Below are positions 42,904 to 54,322 of a stretch of 64,000 nt of DNA, piece after piece. The stretch's first letter is position 1. Every line of letters starts with the position of its first letter. Source of the stretch: Phellopilus nigrolimitatus (taxonomy: Eukaryota > Basidiomycota > Agaricomycetes > Hymenochaetales > Hymenochaetaceae); contig JAJOHG010000002.1 in assembly GCA_021029095.1 (NCBI GenBank), positions 2,108,001 through 2,172,000 of the forward strand. The letters are read 5' to 3'. A program made the position numbers and the translations under genes. The notes below the pieces were generated by a model, which was given only the letters and a program-made list of their open reading frames with translations, made no database searches and was not told where the DNA came from.

Positions 42904-44965
42904 TTAGTGTTCTTCATCCATTTGCGCGAGCTCGTCATCTTCGTCATCGTCAAGATAGACGTACTGCTCATCCTCATCGATGTGAATCGGGACCAGAGGG
43001 TGATCGTTCTCCTTGTCATTGCCATCGTCGGCATCCTCGTCCTCAACGTGCATCATTTCGTCCTCTTCTGTGAACTCTTCCTCCGTCAACGCTTCGTCAT
43101 CGAAGACGTACTCGCTATATTGCTGGTCCGCTTGCTCGACCTCTGCAATGGTCTGTCGATGCACACGGCCCAGTGCGTAATCAAGCTGGATAAAGTTTGC
43201 GATGTTGTTTGCGAACTTCTGATGCCGACGACCACGAATGTGCTGAAAGCAAGAGGTTAGATGCTTCTGGTGACTTCAGATCGCAATGTCCGACGCACCA
43301 TTCTGAAATCCTCAAATTTCTGACGGCAGCTTTCGCAGTAGCCCGGCTTGGTCTTTTCATCACGCTTGCCAAGGCGTAGCGTGTTCGTGCTCTTGCACCT
43401 GCGGAGGAGTGCCCTACTCCGCTCCGGCACCTCGGGCGGCGGCATCATCGCGGACGACGCGGATGCTTTGCTCAAGCTCGCGCTTCGGGTAGACCCCCTT
43501 TCGGCAGCGACACGACGTGAAGTCACAATCTGGTTCTGCAGCTGACCGCGGAGGCCGTTAGGGAGCGCTGACGTGCCAAACCCACTCCGCATTGAGCTAC
43601 CGGCACCCATCGTCGACGTCGTGCCGTAGGTTGATGCGACACTGACACTATTACCCGACGCTGCAATATAGCTGCCCATGGTGGTGGTCGAGCCGAACCC
43701 AGATGCATTATCGTTATGGGCAGGAGCAGGGGCGTGGAACTCGAAGAGGTCATCGCCATTCAGAGGACCGAACGATTTGCGCGCTTCCCGATGAAGATTG
43801 CTCATCGACACTGATCGCCGCAAGTCATGGTGCTTACGCTGGAGCTGGCGAAGTTTCTGCCTTTTCGCTTCAAAAGCGCGCTCTTCTTCACGTTCCCTGT
43901 CGAGGCGCTCTTGTTTCTCGCGCCGGCGTTCCTCCTTCCCATTGTATTCGATAAACGGTCCACGTGAGAGTGGGTCGCAGTACAGCACAGGCCAGGTACC
44001 CTTTTCTTTGCCGTCACTGGTACGCGTGACCGGGTATTCGAGTGCGGCAATAGTCGCGAGTTCCTGACGCATGTCCTCGACAAGAACGAAGAAACTGCCT
44101 TTTGAGAAGTAGTGGTAGTCGTGACGCTTTTGAGTCGGGTCTCGCTCAGTTGTGCCGTACCGCTTTTCTGATTCTAGAAGGGTTCGAAGAGGTCGATGTG
44201 TCGCGATGTTCGGTGCATGAGCAGGAATGCAGCACCGTAGGAGAACTGAGTCGAGCTTGAGAGGATCCCAGATCTTCATACCAAATCGCTTCGCTTTGCG
44301 GATGAGCGTCTCATTTCCTCCAGACGCTGCGATTTCATCGGGACTTATGATATAAAGAGTATTAGATCATGTGAGAAAGGGATGGACGAAGGCACGTACA
44401 GTCCTCTCAACTTGATGGGACTTCGAAGTGACGCTATGCCAGTCATCTTCGACCTCGCCGTGTTCTCCTTGTTGCTTTCACCGCCGGACTCTGCGATGGG
44501 TCGATTGGTGATGACGTGGGTAACCTCGTTTGAAAAGAAGTTGGTGATGTGCTGCGCCACATAGTCTGTTCAGAACGCATGTTCAACCATGATGGAAGCA
44601 ATACGTACCCCATTCAGCTGAAGGACTCGCGGAGCGAGCGCGCTGCACTCTGCATCGGAGATGTCGAAATAGAACGTCCACGACGGGAAAGCTTTGGTGT
44701 ATTTGATCCTGAACTCCTCTCTTTGAGATTCGCGCTCGATCTTGCGCCTTTCTTTGCCATCGACATTCTCGGCTTTCGTCGCAGTCGAAGTACGATGTCG
44801 CTTGACGGTTATGAAGTCGCGCGCAGAGTGGCCGCGTGGTTCCGGGGACCGAGACCGCTTCAGGCTGGACGCAGCGGGCACCTTGGTGGAGGCCAATGAG
44901 ATCGTCGTCGTCGACAGCTGCGGCATGGTGCGCGGTGCAAGAGGCAAGCGGAAAGTAGTAGCCAT
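42904..44965 (-). CDS. DBF4: Dbf4/Dfp1-type regulatory subunit of Cdc7 kinase
   Basis: Exons 44609-44965, 44400-44551, 43299-44343 and 42904-43242 give 630 aa. An N-terminal BRCT-like motif N is visible (HITNFFSNEVTHVITNRP). Motif M follows in the long exon (YHYFSKGSFFVLVEDMRQE, TWPVLYCDPLSRGPFI). Motif C is a CCHH zinc finger, C506/C509 (KPGYCESCRQKFEDF) and H519/H525 (HIRGRRH), followed by HQKFANNIANF. A strongly acidic tail ends DELAQMDEEH. Dbf4 activates Cdc7 to phosphorylate Mcm2-7 and fire replication origins. The second acceptor (GCGCAG before CACATC) was chosen because it alone keeps the BRCT frame. It is divergent from the phosphotransferase gene. Confidence 0.92.
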
Positions 44966-45180
44966 CGTTGAAGATGTTGATGACGATGAGAAGGATGTCG
45001 CCGGTGTCGTCGGTGGGTGGTGAAGAGAGATGAAATCCAGACCGCGTTTTACAACCAACCTAACGCGTACATAATCACAAACAACTCCGTGTACGTAATA
45101 TCGGTGTTTGCCAATCGTGGCTGAAGATTTCGCGTTGCGTGGCAGTGAACTCTCTTCCTTCCTTTCCTCTGCTCGTGACA
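44966..45180. promoter_or_regulatory. Divergent promoter, DBF4 and phosphotransferase
   Basis: 215 bp lie between the two start codons. No named element is evident. Confidence 0.5.
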
Positions 45181-47078
45181 ATGCACGGACTCTTGTATGA
45201 GCCATATCTTGAGCCTGAGGCTCTATCGAATCTTAGGTATGTTTTCTTTTTTTTCTACTTTCAATTCTAATCTGGCAAAAATTTGCAGATTTTACAGATA
45301 TTCGGCAATCGATAAATCGCTAGTGTACAACCATGGTACGGGAACATTTTCACGCATTGCTCAGTCAATCACTAACATATCTTGTCAGTTATAAGGCATT
45401 GTGATTGAAAAACGCGCTTTTCTCGCGTCTGAAACTGCTCATTCGTCGTGTACAGGGTGCGACCTGGTCATTAAAGTTTTCCCGATGTGGATGGCGCCGA
45501 ATGTAATAACCCTATCTGGATTCGGGTTCATTGTCATAAAGTCAGTGTGTTTCAAAACATTGGAAAAGACATTTAACTCATTGTGTTTCATGAAGTGTTG
45601 TACTTCTATCGTCGTTCATCCCAACTTTACTTGGCCCAGGTCCCTCCTGGGTCTACTTGTCTTTCGCAATCGGTTTATTCCTGTACCAGACTTTTGATAG
45701 TACGCATTGATCTTTGTTTGAATTTTTGCGCTGAATACTAACTTGTTAAAGACATTGATGGCAAGCAGGCTCGTCGGACAGGAACCTCATCTGCTCTCGG
45801 CAAGTCGCACGTTACATCGGCTAGTTTAACTTGGCTAATTTTGGCTTCTTGTAGGTCACATTTTTGACCACACCATCGACAGCCTTAACTGTGCTCTTGG
45901 GGGCGTTCTTCAGGTCGCGTCTCTCAGCGTCGGACCGTCGGCGAAAGGGTTTTCCCTCGTTCTTGTCGGTTGTGCCGCAATGTGGTTTGTAAGTATTACA
46001 CCTCTTGTTTCGAAGACAAGCTGAAAACTAACCTTTTTTTGTAGAGTACCTGGGAAGGTACGCTGCGCTCAACTATGATCTCGCTCAACCACTAAAGATG
46101 CTTTAGAATATCATACTGGGACTCTTTACCTTGGCTATTTCAATGGACCGACTGAGGGCGTCTTGATTGCATGCACAATTCACCTAATCTCGGCAATGTT
46201 TTGGTAAGTAGTCATATCTAACGATGTACTTTTAGTCTAACCCGCTATTTTCACAGGTCCACAGATCTGGCTTCGTACCATTAAATCATTCGGCGTGTTG
46301 GGTTTAGTGACTCCCGAATTTCACCTGTACGATGTCGTGGTGTACCTGTGAGTCAACCTTCCCTTTGCGCGAACTTCTGCTTGGCAATAACTACGACTCG
46401 CAGCGCGTTCTTTTCGCTCCTCGTTATACATATCCCTGAATGGTACGTGTACGCCACGTTATCGAAATCCGAGAAAATGCCACTTATCTACTCTCTTTTA
46501 CAGCATCATCAACGTCTACAAAGCGAGGCGCGCCAGCATGCAGCCTTTCCTGCCAACGCTCGGACAGCACGTCCCGTTCCTCCTATTTGTCTCCTTGGCC
46601 TGTGGTTGGGCGCTCTCGCCGTACTCGCACGTACTTTCACACAGTGTGAACTACACCTCCCACAAGGGGCACGCGATCGGCGGGCTCATCGAGTTCGCGT
46701 TGCTCGTGATGTTCGCGTTCGGGAAGCTCGGTCCGCGTGTTATCCTGGCGCGCCTCACGCGCTCGCCGTTCCCGTGGCTCAACTTCGGCGCGTTTGCCCC
46801 ATTGGCAATCGGTGTGGTATACGTCAACCTGGGCGTCTTCATTGACGGGCGAGTTCTCCCTTTCTGTCCATCCCCTTCGTTGAACCAAATTTGACATTCC
46901 ACGCAGATTCCAACCGTCCTCGCAGACAGAGCGTCACCTGCTGCACACCGCGGTGCTCGCCGCGAGCTTCGCATTTATGCACTGGGCGCATTTCCTCATC
47001 GAGGGCTTCACGCGCACGCTCGGAGTGAACTGCTTTACGATCAAAACTAAGAAAGTCAGCGTCGAGCACAAGGCGTAG
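45181..47078 (+). CDS. EPT1: Ethanolamine/choline phosphotransferase (CDP-alcohol phosphotransferase)
   Basis: Multi-exon gene starting MHGLLYEPYLEPEALSNLR. Next come RYSAIDKSLVYNH, then PMWMAPNVITLSGFGFIVI (first membrane segments) and PGPSWVYFSFAIGLFLYQTFD. The catalytic signature DG-x2-AR-x8-G-x3-D-x3-D is complete across an intron (DGKQARRTGTSSALG joined to HIFDHTIDSLNCALGG). STWEEYHTGTLYLGYFNGPTEG and several further membrane spans follow, ending KTKKVSVEHKA. It makes phosphatidylethanolamine or -choline from CDP-ethanolamine/choline and diacylglycerol in the ER. Two introns appear to use GC donors (GCAAGT after CTCG, and GCGAGT after GACGG). At 46199-46202 a run of four T leaves the next exon (PQIWLRTIKSFG) one base out of frame; three T would fit exactly. 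Confidence 0.85.
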
Positions 47079-47545
47079 AACGATCTCTTTAAATGATGCA
47101 AGGGGCGAAGAAGTACCCTTGAAACGATTTCGACACGATATCGACGACCACTGCTGGGATTGATCTGCAGCTATTCTATACCCCCACGAATACGCGGGTT
47201 TCAATTATGGATGAATTATGAGTTATGACGGAAATTTTCTAGGCTAGTTATACGGTCCATACTTTTATTGTCTCTTTACATTTTCCTTCTAGCATGTACA
47301 ATCCTACGCTTTACGCATTAATTCCTCACACTAGTATAATCATTTTATCTTTCTAATCACAAGTCTTGCAATGAAGAAACGTCTTCTCTGACTCATTATT
47401 GAAGAAAAGTCTGTTGCAATCTAGAAACGAGTCATTGAATAATCTAGAACCAGATTATTGTAATTAAGGAGTAAAGGGGAAAGCACAGTGCACGCAGCCA
47501 TCTTCAGAGACAGATATAACTCAAGATGATGAACGAAGCTGGACA
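47079..47545. other. Convergent 3' ends, no gene seen
   Basis: AT-rich sequence between the stops of the phosphotransferase and the sphingolipid reductase. It is probably 3' UTR of both. Confidence 0.5.
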
Positions 47546-48717
47546 TCAATCGTTCTTTTTCGCCTCAGATAAAAATCCCACTTCCTTTAGATACTCCTGG
47601 TGCTTTTCTCTGCTTTTAAAGATTTTCAAGTCGCAGTCACGCCGCCAGAAAGGCAGCGCAATCTTAGGGAAAGAGGAGCGTTAAGAACAGCACGGAAGTA
47701 GCGGATGGACAGCACACGCACCCAACCAATACAGTCGAGAACCGGGCCAACAACGGGGTTCACGACCGGTGCCGCCCCACGTCCGATGTTGTAAAATAGC
47801 TTTGAGATGAATGTGGCCGCACTGTGGTGGTTTCCTCTCTCCACTGCAGACAACATCACAGCCGCCGCCTCATCGCAACTCAACACGGTATCATCCGCCT
47901 CGAACGCCGCCGTCAGCTGCGGTTTCGTCTTCATCTCCTCTTGAAGTCCGGGCGAGTCCATCGTCGGCGCAAAGAAGATGTGCACGTCGATGCCGTACAA
48001 AATACCCTCGGAGCGCAGCGTCTCCGCTAGGCCCTTCAGCGCATGCTTCCCGGGTGTGTACGACGCGTAACCCAGGAAGGACATAAGACTGAGGGTCGAC
48101 CCGACGAACATTATCGTGCCACGTCGGTGCTCGCGCACAAGACGTTGCATGGCCGCATGTGCGCTCCACGCCTGTACCCAGTACGACTGCTCCATGCCAT
48201 GTATGAGCTGCTCGTCCGTGTTCTCGATGAAGTAGCCAGGCCGCGACGAGCCTGCGCACAGGAAAAACGCATCCGGCGCGGAGACCGTGCCGTCGCTTTG
48301 TTGGCGGAGGGCGCGGCACTCTGCGTCAAGCGCGGCCTGTGCGCCTGCGGACGTATTTAACGCGAAGGAATGGTACCGAAATGTCTGTTCAGATGATATG
48401 CGATGTCTCTGAACGCGAGGAATACCTTAATGTCAAGTATCCCGAGCACAGAAAATGAGGAAAACGACACAGCGCACCTCTAACTGCTCCACGGCCGACT
48501 TCAACTTTCCCACATTCCGCGCAACAATCGTTACATTCGCGCCCTTCTTCACAAGCAGGATAGACGCAGACAGTCCGAGACCTTGTGATGCACCTGTAAC
48601 GAAACAATTCTGTATTTGCGTTGACCATCTTGTAAGCTGAAGACTCGATTGTCCACACGTGTCAAATGAGCTCACCTTCCCCTTCGCATCCCAGTTCTTT
48701 CCAAATCCGAAAACCAT
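47546..48717 (-). CDS. TSC10: 3-ketodihydrosphingosine reductase (short-chain dehydrogenase)
   Basis: Exons 48676-48717, 48478-48609, 47722-48408 and 47546-47662 give 325 aa. The NADP-binding TGASQGLG is at residues 19-26, with VTIVARNVGKL after it. The family text CAGSSRPGYFIENTDEQL, the catalytic Ser region FVGSTLSLMSFLGYASY and the YTPGK (Tyr about 175, Lys about 179) with LKGLAETLRSE follow. A C-terminal hydrophobic part and a basic end (LPFWRRDCDLKIF, HQEYLKEVGFL) suit ER anchoring. The enzyme reduces 3-ketodihydrosphingosine to dihydrosphingosine, the second step of sphingolipid synthesis. The reading HSFALNTSAGAQAALDAEC confirms that the second intron ends at GTTCAG near 48409. Confidence 0.92.
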
Positions 48718-49346
48718 CCTGTACAGTCCAGAAATTCTTAATAGATGGAAGAACAGCCTTGAAAGCTGTCTGCCGTTCGCGTCGTGTCGCCGTTATGTAG
48801 AGTTTCGTGTTATGTAGCAAGAGCTTCTGTGTGCTTTAACGTATGGTGGTCATTTGGTAGACTTCGGGTAAAGACGGCGATCAATATTTACGCGTACGAC
48901 TTGCAAGCTGGCGACCCGCTTATCGCAGTTAACATATATAATCCTGCCAGTGTCTTGCTTTGCTTAGTTTCCTTCGTCAATAATGCAGTTACATCAGCAA
49001 GAACAAGCCAGACCAACACAGGCGCCTAACATCGAGGAATATTCAGGTTGAAGAACGAACGAAAACATTTGGAGTACAAACGAATACTGGTAAAACCCAA
49101 GAAAATACAAGCACAAGAAAAGCCCAACAATTTGAAATAAACACCACCGCCACGGCACTATGCAGACCTCTCCGAATTTATGATAAGTTAGAAGGAAACA
49201 CGAGCCGCGGAAGGCGAATGAGGTCCGACACAAGAATGCAGATGTGACGCCCGTTATTTCCTGCAAAATAAATATAGCAGAAGCGTCAAAAACTAGTCAC
49301 GGATACCGAGCGGGAAAATAGCGTACGGGTCAAACCGCAGGTACGT
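48718..49346. other. Intergenic, no supported gene
   Basis: A hydrophobic open frame on the minus strand (48994-49266) includes CLFQIVGLFLCLYFLGFYQY, but it has no STE3 receptor motif and no splice context. I treat it as non-coding, possibly part of the pheromone 3' UTR. Confidence 0.4.
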
Positions 49347-49535
49347 TCATGCGACGACACAGTATGTGAATCCTGTAGACTGTTCCTCGTCCGTAGGGAC
49401 GGCATCGGTCTCGGAACATCGTGAAATCACGCAAAATGTGAAGCTTGTGGAGCCCTCTTCGTAAGAGATAGGCACGCTCGACTCTGTCTCGGTGGATGCA
49501 GCGCTGGGAATAGTGACGGTGGCAAAAGAGTCCAT
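49347..49535 (-). CDS. Mating pheromone precursor with two tandem CaaX moieties
   Basis: A single exon of 62 aa starts MDSFATVTIPSAAS, which is typical of agaricomycete pheromone precursors, and ends FTYCVVA, a CaaX box for farnesylation, proteolysis and methylation. An internal FTFCVIS at residues 32-38 is also a valid CaaX sequence. The two C-terminal moieties align: VPISYEEGSTSFTFCVIS (21-38) and VPTDEEQSTGFTYCVVA (46-62), sharing VP, EE, ST, FT and CV. The residue after the first CaaX is Arg39, codon CGA at 49419-49421, one transition away from TGA. EE pairs may mark N-terminal processing. Mature lipopeptides bind STE3-type receptors in mate recognition. No receptor gene was found in the window. 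Confidence 0.85.
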   Translation of the reverse strand: MDSFATVTIPSAASTETESSVPISYEEGSTSFTFCVISRCSETDAVPTDEEQSTGFTYCVVA

Positions 49536-50646
49536 TGTTAATAATTCGAATAGGATGGCGCGAGTGAGAGGAGCGGATGTACGCAAAGGAGTCAGACACA
49601 ATGTGATGTCTGAGGATGAAAGAGCGGGCCCATGCACGCTTTATCTGCCTTTCTGTTCGTCCGAAGTAATTCTCTTGCATTCTAGGCACTGCGAACCATT
49701 GCATCTGAAGCTCGCCCGTGCGTCAGGAGCGACGAGTAAAGAGGAAAGACAAAAGAGACGTACCAGCCTCAGCGAAGCGCAGCTACACGAAGCCTACATG
49801 CGCATTGATAAGCGGAATGTGACAAAGTTGCGCTGCTCTTCATACGCAGTAAGAACCCGGAGCACGAGACTATTCTCGGCGCGTGGTGTGCAAACAACAA
49901 TTGCAATGACTATGAGATCCAATAAAGGGAGACTCACAGAGGTATCAGCGGATCAGCGTGCCGATTTCATTTCTTACAGGTTATTTTCTGGAAATGAAAT
50001 CGGCACATTGCGCAAAGGTTGTTTTACGCATGATGCCCTACAGAAACCTGTCACCATAGAGCGAGCCGTAGACGAGAGAAACACCCAGAGTTAATGTTCA
50101 GGAAGAATATATTTGTGCAGATAAGTCGAATGGTTGAAAAACCAAGTTTTATCCTAGCAGGCGTGCGGTCTTGAGTCATGCGAGTGTGATCCAACAAGTG
50201 CTCAAGGAACAAAAGACGGCAACTTGCAAGCAATGGCGAAGTAGAAAATAAACCAGAGAGAGCATGAGATAGCGAACGTTAACTAGCGAGCTCTAACTGA
50301 GCGTGTAGTCTTATCTGCCTTTCAGGACTCGCGGAAGACTAAAACCTTGCCGATATCAGCTGAAACAAAAAGGCGCGCACAAAGCCGGTCTATGTTCGTC
50401 AACTTCTCTCAGCTTGAGGTCCGAGGCCTTAGGCACGCATGCTTAGCGTCCTCGAGTCTTTTGTTCGTATTTTGGGAACCAGAAGTGTGGGATTCACTGG
50501 AATAATGAATTCTAAAAGTTAGTCAAAGACAATAGAAAGGAATCCCACGAGTTCATTGCCGGATTGATCGCGTTTTACTTGAAGCTTTGCAGTAAAGAAG
50601 CAAAGGCATATCGAGATACGCTATATGGTACACATTTTCCAGCAAT
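49536..50646. other. Pheromone upstream region, no other gene seen
   Basis: The plus-strand open frame over this region is antisense to the pheromone gene at its start and has no domain. The notable element is the perfect hairpin at 49958-50006. The pheromone promoter must lie in the first few hundred bases. Confidence 0.45.
49958..50006. repeat. Perfect 16-bp inverted repeat (hairpin)
   Basis: GTGCCGATTTCATTTC at 49958-49973 and its exact reverse complement at 49991-50006 are separated by 17 nt. It lies about 420 bp upstream of the pheromone start codon. It could be a regulatory palindrome, a transposon end remnant or a terminator-like structure. Confidence 0.85.
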
Positions 50647-51198
50647 TTATGGTCCGCCTTCGTTCGATTCCATTTTTTGAAACTCGGTGGCAGCAGACGC
50701 TGCTGCGGCAAGACTTGCAGCGGCACCTGTAAGACGATTGGGACCTTCTCGCCTAGAATCGTCTATATGAGCACCGGAGATTTTCAGAAGAGGAATCGAA
50801 GCCGTATATGCACCAAGTTCTCCAGTGGTCAAATTGCTTTTGGTTTAGATATTCGCGCCATTCATCTTTCCCGATCTCCGACCGAAACTGCGCATTTTGA
50901 AGAAGATCGAGATGATGCAGCGCATGCGGATAACTACATATTTCATAAGATATATCCTCTTAACAAGCCGAAGTATAACCTACTGGATGAATCGAGCGTA
51001 GTCTTTTCCCTTCCAATATAGCAGGTATTCCAGAAAATTCACGAAGGCAGGTTGTGAAAGGATGTTCTGCTGCGCGAGAGAATGAAGGTAAAAAGGATTT
51101 GCCAGAGCTTGTACGAACTCCAGCTCTAGTTCGAAGCGGGCGCGGTTTGCAGCTCGCACTTCGGCTTCTAGAGACAGAGGTGCTGGAGTCTCGAGCAT
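50647..51198 (-). CDS. MED31: Mediator complex subunit 31
   Basis: Exons 50984-51198, 50814-50933 and 50647-50752 give 146 aa. The core is the Med31/Soh1 domain: ELEFVQALANPFYLHSLAQ, then PAFVNFLEYLLYWKGKDYAR, YPHALHHLDLLQNAQFRSEI and QKQFDHWRTW. An Ala-rich tail ends EFQKMESNEGGP. Med31 sits in the middle module of Mediator and links activators to RNA polymerase II. The ATG at 51198 is the first in frame. The last intron (60 nt, GTGCAT to TTCTAG) was chosen because it alone keeps the tail in frame. Confidence 0.92.
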
Positions 51199-54100
51199 GA
51201 CAAGTCGAACCAAGATTCACCGTGCCAGATCAGGCATCTCGGATGTCACGTTCTACATGGCACAGCCACTCGTTCTTATTGGACACACGCGGCTTGCGTG
51301 CAAAAGCTACTTTGATTTTATACACTGAGCCGCGGTAGTCGTACTTCAATCTGGCAGTCAGCGCTTGCTAACTATATAACTACGCACCTCTTCGGCACGG
51401 CATACCAATAGTTATGCAGAGGGGTGTACGGAGCATGCCCTTCAACTTGCTTGGCTAGAATTATTAAAATTGATAATCTCAGGATTATTGGTTGCCCAGC
51501 TAAAGTGGTCACGGAATGAAATTGGAGTTGTCCTCCGGTGCTCTCAAAATCGGCGTCGAGCAAACCAGATTCTCCTACACCGGGACTGTCTTTCACATGA
51601 CAGTGCTGCTCTCCGTGGGTAAATAGATACACATAGCAGCTCTTCCCCTCGCTTATAACCAATTGCGCGGAACTGTCGAGCTGTCACGGTGCGTTTCACT
51701 GTGTTCCCGCGGTCCTTCATCGTGTCGCATATCCGAAACGCGGAGTTTTACAGGGTCTGGATCCGGGTACTCGTTAAGCGGATGGTGGATAGCACGCATA
51801 TGGGGAGGAATAAAGGGGGCGCGACACCGCTAATTGGATTTCCGGACGCGGTTTACTAAGTCATGGACATCTCTCTATGCCTGCATTAGGTCAAGAGGTG
51901 GGTGTTAATGTATCTTGAAGTGTACAAGTGACGCTTCAGCATGGAGGATAGCGACGCGCGAGAGTCCGGATTGATTCAATCCATAGCCGCGCTTGCCTTT
52001 GCCTTGATTGTAAGGCGTTCGTCACAATGAGCACATCGATCTTGTGTACGAGTCGGTAGAATCCACCTGGATGATAGGCGTTTCTAGGGTGCTTGATATT
52101 GTGCTCCTGGTGTGAACCAGACGTTGAAAAGTGCGGAATGTGGGCTAAGTTTGAGCTTCCTAATCATTGCCATTAAGGTGGGCGTTCGTAGGCAAAGAAA
52201 GGGCCCCGCATCTTTCCCTTTAAATTATATTTCTTGCTGGAACTAAAATGTCAGCTCTCAAGAACATCCGCCATTCCTGCCTACTTATACCGAACTCGAC
52301 ATTGAAACGTGCATTAGAGGAAAAGCCACATTCATCAAGCCAATAAAATCACCGATACAATATACAGTCAACTGTAAAAAGCTTGCCGAGCGTCAGAAAC
52401 AGCATTCAGCCTCGGCATGGAGTCCGGTTCTTGCCTTCTCACCAATCATTAAGATCATCAGAAGGCATCGGACATGGGTTGTGGTTCATATAGCCCATCA
52501 AGTCATTAAGAGCTATAACTAAGCAGGAGCAATATGGAACGTGCAAGATATAAGAATCAGCCCGATATGTTTCGAGTGCATCAAGCTAGGTCCAGACAAA
52601 ATGAAGACACCGAGTGCTCGTTTGTGAATAGAATGAAGAATAACACGTAAGTGCTTTATTTTAGGGCACTACAAGACACGTTGACCGGCTTTCACGGGAG
52701 TGGAGCGTCTGAGACTGAAAAGCCGCATTGATCTGGCGCCGGCGCATCCTGCCAACTCTCGCTGAAAATCACTGATGTTGGCGCAGTCGGGTATTTCAAT
52801 GGTTGTATGTTCGTCAGATTTTTCAGTAGGTTTAGCTTCGTATGAGACTTCAAAGGCACAATACACAAGTGTGATAGAGTTTAAGTCGTTACCGTCGCTG
52901 AGAACGTTCCGATCGTCTATCAAAATGCACCAGCCACAACTGACTTCCAATGAAAATTAGGAAGAATGCGTGTTACGATTCGCCTGCTCTTGTCGCCTGA
53001 AACGATTGAAACTGGATCTTTTTATTTTTGGTCAGAGCTCTCCATTTTATGAGCAACCGCGCCCGTTCGTCATAGTTAGATGACAATTACAATCCCTAGG
53101 TTCCATGTCCACCGAAATAAGCCATGTATTGCTGTACAGGACATTATAGGAACGAAGAAGGAAACAACATTCCCGATGAAGGTCTCTGCGAATTTGCACT
53201 GCAGCGCTAGCTCTTCCGACTACAGCGGCGAAGCGAAAGTCAAACAAATTGCCAAACGGCCATATGAGCTTAGTAAGAGTAAATTTAGTGAGCGCACAAC
53301 ACGAATAAAAAGTCTTGAATGGGCGGCAGATTAGCCTCAGGGACACGAAGCTCTGGCTTCACAAGACCTTCGCGCTTTCAACAGGCACACATCGGAGACT
53401 GCACGAGGAGATAGCATTTTAATTTGATCCAGAATACCTAAGCCAAGGAAATAAGGATTTCTTCGCAAGGTCGTCCTCGGCTCCGAAGGGCATCCGAGTG
53501 GCTAGCACAGCGTTTTCGCATGCTGGTTGAATTTGGCCATTTTCCGAGCGCTTTTAGCTCGGGAAAGTTAAGTTCGAGCCAAACATCCGCAGAACACTGT
53601 ATAAAATTATTTTCGTGCCCGAGCGTTCCGAGCTCAGATCGCAGCAAGGCATACACATGTGTGAAAAGATCGGGAATGAAGGAGAAGCGTCATGGATCAA
53701 ACAGTGCTACACCATCTTCGCGCCGAACAAAAGTTGTCGGAGCCGTCCTCTTCGAGCCGGTTAAGTGGTGTGCCTGAGAGCTTTTCGCCAGTGTTTTCGC
53801 AGCCGTGTACATGAGGTATTGAGATGAGAGCGTGAGTACGAGGTGTCCTTTGTGAATTTGATGACTAGGAAAGCCTCGCAACGGGCACAGCATGCACATG
53901 GCGATGCTTAGTTAAAAATACAGGAGCATTGACAAGCCGCGGAGTCAATAAGCCCAGCGTTGTGTTTCATCTAACGATAATCACACCAGAAAGAAGAGGA
54001 GCATAGCGCATAGTGCACGTCGCGAACCATAGTTGCACAAAAGCTAGGAAGTACACAACAACTGGTAACTTTACGTTAGAGTGAGAACGAATTCGAATGG

Positions 54101-54322
54101 TATATAATGCTATAAAGTCTTAAGCATACGGGTAATCTAAATTATAAATCAGTTTGGCTTGTTGGCTACTTGGTTGGTCCCGCGCGTCGAGATAGAAGAG
54201 ACAGAGGAATGATGGCACATAATAAAATCAAATAATAAAAACAATGGAAATGAGGATGGATAAATTGAAATGAAGCAGAACGAAGCAAGGAGCGAAGAGC
54301 TATGAACATGAGTTACCCGCAC
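51199..54322. other. 3.1-kb gene-poor stretch
   Basis: No frame gives a recognisable protein. Open frames are short, with stops in the other phases and no consistent introns. A 96-codon minus frame at 51372-51662 ends CVVI but lacks other pheromone features. Confidence 0.45.

Noticed and set aside
48994..49266. STE3 receptor remnant (hydrophobic minus frame)
   Set aside because: One hydrophobic stretch only; no receptor motif, no second membrane segment and no splice sites in phase.
49492..50094. 200-codon plus-strand open frame
   Set aside because: It begins antisense to the pheromone gene, crosses the perfect hairpin, and has no domain or homologous pattern.
51372..51662. Second pheromone precursor ending CVVI
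   Set aside because: It is 96 codons long, lacks the MDSF-type start, has no charged processing pair near the end, and the Arg directly before Cys is unusual. A CaaX by chance is likely.
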